DNA of 12,089 nt from JARYMI01 sp964550915 (GTDB lineage: Bacteria > Acidobacteriota > Aminicenantia > Aminicenantales > UBA8522), in NCBI GenBank assembly GCA_964550915.1, contig CAZKBY010000066.1, positions 1 through 12,089 on the forward strand, in the 5' to 3' direction. The notes under the pieces are model-generated. The model did no database searches. It saw only the letters and a list, made by a program, of their open reading frames with translations, and had not been told where the DNA came from. Every line of letters starts with the position of its first letter. The stretch's first letter is position 1. Both the position numbers and the translations under genes were made by a program. Positions 6,790 through 12,089 of the stretch are shown piece by piece.

Positions 6790-9700
6790 ATGATGGGAAA
6801 AAGGAGAACGAAGTCCTTCCTGCGGGCTGGTTTTCTTCTGATTTTTGTTTCTGTCCTTGCCCTTCACTGCCGACAAGCGGAGGAACCGACCAAGCCCGGA
6901 CAGATGATCGGCACGGACAAAGATTATCAAACAGATCGAATTTATCGGGATAGTCAAAATAAGCCGACTAACCAGTCACCCCCGGCACATCCTGGTGAAC
7001 TTCGTGTCCTCAGGGTGACTCCCCAAGGGCGAACGGCCTCGCCGAGCGAATCAGAGACTGTTGTCGTCATCTTTGACCGGCCGATGGTCGCCCTCCAAGC
7101 TGTTGAAAGTGGACTCCGTCTCGAAAATTCGCTTCTCAAGTTTAACCCGCCGGCCTCGGGCAGGTTTCGCTGGGTAGGGACGCGGACATTGGCTTTCAGC
7201 CCGGACAGCCGCTTTCCTTATGCAACTGAAATCAAAATCACGATCCCGGCCGGGACCACTTCCCTGGATGGCAGTTCGCTGGCGAGGGATTTCTCCTGGT
7301 CGTTCCAGACCATCGAACCTCGGTTGGTCAGGCATTTCCCGACCCATGGCCAGCGCTGGCTCAAGCTCGATACGCAAGTCCTTCTCATCTTCAACCAATC
7401 CGTTGATAAGGAAAGGGCTGCCGGTTTTGTCACCTGGAAAGCTGAACCCGCTCTCACGGCCGGAAGCGAATCTGGCCGGCCCAAGTCCTTGAGCTTCAAT
7501 ATTTCTCATCCCTCGGCTGAAAGACTCAAGAGCGAAGGGCTTGACTTTCCAGCTGACTGGGGTCTTCTTCTCTCCCTGTCGTCGGGAGAAAAACTTGCTC
7601 CGGGATCAACCTGTCTTATCACCATTAAACGGGGTTTGGCAGCCAAGGAAGGCCCCTTGGGCACGGAGAAGGATTATTCCTTCAGCTTTGAGACGTTCTT
7701 GCCTTTTGATTTTAAGGGCCTTGAGCAGGCCGAAGGACTTCCTCCGGACGAGCCTCTTCAGTTCAAGTTTACGAATCAGGTTTTTTATAAAGATCTCGTT
7801 TCTAAAATCCAGTTCGAGCCGCCCGTCGAAATTCCGTCTTATTATTCCGAATGGGAATACAGCAGTGATGTCCTTTATATATCTCTTCCGCTCAAGCCCG
7901 AGACCTCATATACAGCCCGTCTTTCATCTGATCTTGCTGATGAGTTCGGTAACAAGCTTGGCCTTCCTGTTTCTGTCCAGTTCTCGACCGGCTCTTTCCC
8001 TGCCTCTGTTTCCATGACGACAGGCCATGGGATTATCGAGGCCTATGCTACTCCAGGCCCCCGCTATCCCCTCCAGGCGATCAACCAGGAGAGCGTTTTC
8101 ATCCAAGCTGCCCGCCTTGGCAGGGAGTCTGTTATTCCTCTCCTCTGTCAGCCCAAGCTTTTCTGGTCGAATGAGAAATTTTCTGCTCCGGCTGGATTCT
8201 TCCAATTGGAGAAGACACTCCCCCTTAACCTGCCTCGGAACAAGAGAGGGACAGTTCCCATCGACCTCTCCGGACTTTTCCCCTTGCCTTCCTCGACAGG
8301 TTTTGTTTTCCTTCAGATCGATACGCGCCGCCCCGAAGATAAATGGGATCGCTATCCGAAAGCCTTCCTCCAGGTCACGGAGCTCGGCATAAGCGCCAAA
8401 TTCTCGGCTGAAAACAACATCATCTGGGTCACCGAGCTTAAAACGGGGCTGCCTGTACCTGGCGCTGAAATAGAAATCCGGGACGATGCCAACGCCGTCA
8501 AATGGCGAGGCAAGACGGATGCGTCCGGTAGGGCCGAGACTCCTGGCTGGAAAGGGCTGGGCATCTCGAGCCGGGATGCCTATGCCGAACCACGGCAGTG
8601 GGTTTTTGCCTGGCGGGGCGCTGACACCGCCCTCTCCTCGTCGGAATGGGGCACCGGCATTGACCCTTACCGCTTCCGAATTCCCTACGACTGGCTGCCG
8701 GAGCCAGTCGTCTGGCAAGGCTATATTTTTACGGAGCGCGGGATCTACCGATCTGGTGAAGAAGTTCATATCAAGGGCATCATCAGGGAAAAAGTCAAGG
8801 GACAGTGGCAACTTCCCTCAAACTCTCCCTCCTCGTCCGCTCCTCTGTCCCTCGATTGCGAGATCCGAGATCCGTTCGAAAAATTGGTTTACAAAAATAC
8901 GATACCTCTTGATCAGTTCGGGTCTTTTGATTTTGATTTTAGGACGCACGAGGACTCCCCTCTCGGTTTTTATCAAATTGCGGCCAAGCTGCCGCCCCGA
9001 CAGCCCGGTGAGAAACCTGCTCAGTTTTCCGGCTCATTTCGTGTCGAGGCCTTTCGCCCGACTGAGTTTGAGGTTAGCCTCCGGGCAACCAAGGAAAGCT
9101 TTGTTTTCGGCGATGAATACAGCGCTGATATCTGGGCGAATTATCTTTTCGGAGGAGCCATGGCAGGCCAGGGCGCAAGTTGGCATCTCCGCCTGAACAG
9201 GACGTCCTTCTCCCCGCCCGGCCACGAGGGATTTCTGTTTGGTAACGAGCTTGATTGGGGCGAGGAAGATGAAGCGGTCGCTGAAAGCCGCCTCGTTGCC
9301 TCGGCTGAAGCTAAACTGAGTGCTGAAGGCAAGCTGAGCCTTAAGGTCCCCCTCATCGCGGACAAGGAAAAAGATTCTGTTTTGGCCTCGCTCGAAGCCA
9401 CTGTTACCGGGTCGAGCCGCCAGGCTATCTCGAGCCGAATTCAGACTCTCGTCCACCGCGGCGAGTTTTATATTGGACTCAAACTATCAACCTCTTTTCT
9501 CAGAAAAGGTAACGCCGTTTCAGTGGACGTCATCGCTGCCTTGCCCGACGGTTCTCTTCTTCAGGGCCGCAAGGTTAATCTGAAGCTCATCAGGCGCGAG
9601 TGGCGCTCGGTCCGCCAGGCGGGCGTCGGAGGCCGCTTCCGTTGGCTTAGCGAGCGCGAGGATACAATCGTCGAGAGCCGAGAGGTCTTGACCAGCCTAC

Positions 9701-12089
9701 CCGGAGCTTCCGTCTCCTTCCTGCCTGATAAGTCCGGCTTCTACCTGCTCCTCGCCTCCTCATCCGACAGCTTTAAGAATTCGGTCTCAACGACGACTTC
9801 GTTCTACGTCACAGGCCGGGATTATGTGCCATGGGAGCGGCCAGACGATGACTCAATCGAGCTGGTTGCGGACAGAAAATCATACGAGGCAGGAGAAAGT
9901 GCCAGGATCCTCGTGAAGTCGCCCTATGAAAGGGCCAAGGCATTGATCACAATCGAGCGCGAATCCATTTTTGAAGCCAGGGTGCAGGACATAGAGGGGA
10001 CAGCTAGCACCATTGAAATCCCTATTCTCCCCGAGCACATCCCGAATATCTTTGTCTCGGTCCTGCTTGTCCAAGGCCGAGCGATTGCCGTCTCGTCTGA
10101 GCGTGAGGACATTGGCCAACCCTCTTTTAAAATTGGCTACGTTAAGCTCAACGTCGACCCGGCTTTGAAAAGGCTGTCGATCGATATTGATAATGCCAAG
10201 GCCATGTACAAGCCCCGAGAAACGGTCAAACTGAGGTTCAGGGTGACAGGGTCTCCTGCGGCCAGCACCGCAGCTTGCCTTTCGGTTGCTGTCGTGGATG
10301 CAGGGGTACTGAACTTGATCGGTTACCAGACGCCCGATCCGTTCTCCGTTTTTTACGGCGAGAGGCCGCTCTCGGTTCGCACCTCGGAGACGCGGCTTCA
10401 TATCGTCGGCCAGCGCGAATATGGGGAGAAAGGCGAGGAGCCGGGCGGCGGAGCCGGCGCTCTAAAGACGGCTGCGGCTCCTGGCCTCGCAGAAGTTCAG
10501 TTGCGTGGCGATTTCAAATCAACAGCTTACTGGAATCCGTCCGTCCTCACTGATGAGCGCGGCGAAGCCAGCGTTGCCTTTACTCTTCCTGATAACCTCA
10601 CAACCTTTCGCGTCATGGTCGTTGGGCAGACCAAGAGTTCTTATTTCGGCCAGGGCGAGGCATCATTCAGAGTTTCTAAAGAACTCCTTCTTCAGCCTTC
10701 TTTCCCGCGCTTCTGTCGGGTTGGCGATAAGTTTGCCGCGGGAGTTGTCGTCCACAACTTTTCCTCCAGAAAGGGGAATGTCACGCTTGCCCTCAAAGCT
10801 TCAGGCATCCGCCTCCTTGATAAAAAGGCAGAGCGTCGCTTCAGTTTAAAGCCAGGAGAAAGCCGCGAGGCTCTTTTTTCTTTCGAAGCGGAGAGGCCAG
10901 GCAATGCTGCTGTCGGCTTTCGCGGCCGGCTTCAAGAGGAGTCGGACGGACTCGAGATCACCTTCCCCGTCCGCTTGCCGAGACCAACGGAAACAGTCGC
11001 CTTCTCCGGTGAAACAACTCAGACCGCCGAAGAACACATCGTGATTCCTGATGAGGTGTATTCTGACCAAAGCCGGCTCGAAGTCCAGGCCGCTTCCTCC
11101 GCCTTGGTGGGTCTTAAGGGGAGCTTAGATTGTATCGACAGCTACCCGTATGCCTGTTTGGAACAACGCCTCTCGGCCGTTCTTCCCTATATTCTGTCTC
11201 GCCGGATTTTAACTGATTTCAAGCTCACTCGACTTGGAGAGGGCGATATCGATCGTCTCGTCCGGAAAGAGATGGCCGAGATTCTTGCCTGTCAGAAAGA
11301 AAGCGAAGGGTTCAGTGCCTGGCCAGATTCTCCTTTCGAATCACCCTTTCTCACCTGTTACGCGGTTTTTGCTCTTATTAAAGCGCGAGAGGCAGGGTTT
11401 GAGGTTGATAGAGACTCGCTGGAAAGAGCTTCTAACTTTCTTCTTAATTATTTGCGAACGAAGTGGAATCAAAGCCGCCAGCCCTACAGTCAGCGCGTCT
11501 GGAGATCGGTTCAAGCTTATGCCCTGTACATCCTTAGCTTACTCGACAAGTCTCAGCCTGCTTATGCGGAGAGGCTTTACGCCGAAAAAGATGGCCTTTC
11601 TCTCTTTGGAAAGGTTCACCTCCTCAAGGCGCTCCATCGCGGAAAAGGCTCGCCGTCCGCTCGCGCCAAGCTCCTCCAGGATCTTATCAATAAGATCAAG
11701 ATCAGTCCGAGCGAGGCCCATTTTGAGGACGATGAGGGAGCCGAAGGCCGCTGGATCTACTCGTCCAGCGGCCGAACGACAGCTCTCATTCTTCAGACCC
11801 TTATCGAAACCGGGGAGGATCACCCGCTTCTTGCTTCGGTCGTCCGATGGCTCATCAACCGCCAGCGGGCTCTTACAGGAGGACATATTTCCTCCACCCA
11901 GGAGAATTTTTTCATCTTTTATGGCTTGAGCGAGTTCTATAACTCTCAAGAGGCCGTCCCAGCTGACTTTGTCGGCCGGATCGCTCTGGCCAGCCAGACG
12001 ATTATGGAGGAGCAGTTTGGCCCGGCCAGCCGGGATATCAAGACCGCAGTTGTCAACCCAGGAGAATTTAAAAGCGAAGAGCTTGGAGG
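6790..12089 (+). CDS. Bacterial alpha-2-macroglobulin family protein, thioester type (3' end outside window)
   Basis: Uninterrupted for 1766 codons and still open at the window edge. The family traps proteases in the periplasm: cleavage of a bait segment exposes an internal thioester that binds the attacker covalently. Residues 1-27 form an export signal (basic start, hydrophobic core) ending at C27, but LALHC is a poor lipobox. Residues about 70-430 look like tandem Ig/MG-type beta domains. Then come MG2 signature TERGIYRSGE (648-657), VEAFRPTEFEV (752-762), SPYERAKALITIERE (1044-1058), TPDPFSVFYGERPLSVRT (1181-1198), a Gly/Ala-rich candidate bait region (about 1206-1241), FKSTAYWNP (1242-1250) and thioester motif YPYACLEQ (1452-1459; C1456, Q1459), also CLEQ in E. 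coli YfhM. About 310 residues of the thioester domain and beyond are present; perhaps 150 more are missing. GGGAG at 6781-6785 spaces better to a second ATG at 6793, so the true start may be one codon later. Confidence 0.95.
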   Translation, partial: MMGKRRTKSFLRAGFLLIFVSVLALHCRQAEEPTKPGQMIGTDKDYQTDRIYRDSQNKPTNQSPPAHPGELRVLRVTPQGRTASPSESETVVVIFDRPMVALQAVESGLRLENSLLKFNPPASGRFRWVGTRTLAFSPDSRFPYATEIKITIPAGTTSLDGSSLARDFSWSFQTIEPRLVRHFPTHGQRWLKLDTQVLLIFNQSVDKERAAGFVTWKAEPALTAGSESGRPKSLSFNISHPSAERLKSEGLDFPADWGLLLSLSSGEKLAPGSTCLITIKRGLAAKEGPLGTEKDYSFSFETFLPFDFKGLEQAEGLPPDEPLQFKFTNQVFYKDLVSKIQFEPPVEIPSYYSEWEYSSDVLYISLPLKPETSYTARLSSDLADEFGNKLGLPVSVQFSTGSFPASVSMTTGHGIIEAYATPGPRYPLQAINQESVFIQAARLGRESVIPLLCQPKLFWSNEKFSAPAGFFQLEKTLPLNLPRNKRGTVPIDLSGLFPLPSSTGFVFLQIDTRRPEDKWDRYPKAFLQVTELGISAKFSAENNIIWVTELKTGLPVPGAEIEIRDDANAVKWRGKTDASGRAETPGWKGLGISSRDAYAEPRQWVFAWRGADTALSSSEWGTGIDPYRFRIPYDWLPEPVVWQGYIFTERGIYRSGEEVHIKGIIREKVKGQWQLPSNSPSSSAPLSLDCEIRDPFEKLVYKNTIPLDQFGSFDFDFRTHEDSPLGFYQIAAKLPPRQPGEKPAQFSGSFRVEAFRPTEFEVSLRATKESFVFGDEYSADIWANYLFGGAMAGQGASWHLRLNRTSFSPPGHEGFLFGNELDWGEEDEAVAESRLVASAEAKLSAEGKLSLKVPLIADKEKDSVLASLEATVTGSSRQAISSRIQTLVHRGEFYIGLKLSTSFLRKGNAVSVDVIAALPDGSLLQGRKVNLKLIRREWRSVRQAGVGGRFRWLSEREDTIVESREVLTSLPGASVSFLPDKSGFYLLLASSSDSFKNSVSTTTSFYVTGRDYVPWERPDDDSIELVADRKSYEAGESARILVKSPYERAKALITIERESIFEARVQDIEGTASTIEIPILPEHIPNIFVSVLLVQGRAIAVSSEREDIGQPSFKIGYVKLNVDPALKRLSIDIDNAKAMYKPRETVKLRFRVTGSPAASTAACLSVAVVDAGVLNLIGYQTPDPFSVFYGERPLSVRTSETRLHIVGQREYGEKGEEPGGGAGALKTAAAPGLAEVQLRGDFKSTAYWNPSVLTDERGEASVAFTLPDNLTTFRVMVVGQTKSSYFGQGEASFRVSKELLLQPSFPRFCRVGDKFAAGVVVHNFSSRKGNVTLALKASGIRLLDKKAERRFSLKPGESREALFSFEAERPGNAAVGFRGRLQEESDGLEITFPVRLPRPTETVAFSGETTQTAEEHIVIPDEVYSDQSRLEVQAASSALVGLKGSLDCIDSYPYACLEQRLSAVLPYILSRRILTDFKLTRLGEGDIDRLVRKEMAEILACQKESEGFSAWPDSPFESPFLTCYAVFALIKAREAGFEVDRDSLERASNFLLNYLRTKWNQSRQPYSQRVWRSVQAYALYILSLLDKSQPAYAERLYAEKDGLSLFGKVHLLKALHRGKGSPSARAKLLQDLINKIKISPSEAHFEDDEGAEGRWIYSSSGRTTALILQTLIETGEDHPLLASVVRWLINRQRALTGGHISSTQENFFIFYGLSEFYNSQEAVPADFVGRIALASQTIMEEQFGPASRDIKTAVVNPGEFKSEELG

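Noticed and set aside
7924..8811. A 295-codon minus-strand frame in the macroglobulin region.
   Set aside because: The continuous plus-strand frame carries clear family motifs here; the antisense translation shows none.
8486..9196. A 236-codon plus-strand frame, and a similar 231-codon one at 11234-11929.
   Set aside because: Alternate-frame shadows of the macroglobulin, rich in Arg/Ser/Pro as expected for out-of-frame GC-rich DNA.
1..12089. CRISPR array, tRNA/rRNA, transposon, prophage or toxin-antitoxin module.
   Set aside because: No repeated spacer pattern, RNA-gene-like fold, transposase motif or terminal inverted repeats were seen; nearly all sequence is accounted for by seven intact or edge-truncated genes.

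Overview
The window is a gene-dense bacterial chromosomal segment with seven protein-coding genes and no intergenic gap longer than about 185 bp. By eye its GC content is moderate, around the mid-50s percent. Starts are ATG, GTG and TTG, most with a Shine-Dalgarno (SD) motif. A bacterial alpha-2-macroglobulin with an export signal points to a diderm (Gram-negative type) organism, because these proteins normally sit in the periplasm. The style loosely recalls Acidobacteriota or Aminicenantota relatives, but that placement is a low-confidence inference. I see no tRNA, rRNA, CRISPR array, insertion sequence or prophage gene.

Layout. (a) 73-1161, plus strand: a nicotinamidase/isochorismatase-family cysteine hydrolase followed after 42 bp by a macro-domain (ADP-ribose-binding) protein. 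Both point to chemistry on NAD-derived metabolites. (b) 1195-5056, minus strand, read right to left: galactokinase (galK), then a zinc-type ABC importer made of the binding protein (znuA-like), the ATPase (znuC-like) and the membrane permease (znuB-like). The three transporter genes are tightly packed (8-nt overlap, then a 3-bp gap) and follow galK after 57 bp, so one four-gene transcript is plausible. Block (a) and block (b) converge on a 33-bp gap. (c) 5243-6703, plus strand: an M20-family aminoacyl-histidine dipeptidase (pepD), divergent from galK across a 183-bp gap. (d) 6790 to the window end, plus strand: a very large alpha-2-macroglobulin family protein, open for 1766 codons and cut off by the window edge. 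It keeps the internal thioester motif CLEQ, the MG2 signature TERGIYRSGE and a Gly/Ala-rich candidate bait region.

How the genes fit together. The zinc importer could supply metal to zinc-dependent enzymes such as the neighbouring dipeptidase, but that link is only inferred. The dipeptidase and the macroglobulin both concern peptides and proteases, one as a peptide-degrading enzyme and the other as a predicted protease trap. They may simply be neighbours.

I did not find a clearly undescribed multi-gene system. The items most worth a second look are the NAD-related gene pair, the large thioester macroglobulin with its candidate bait region and weak lipobox, the galK-znuACB arrangement, and the perfect hairpin at the end of galK.
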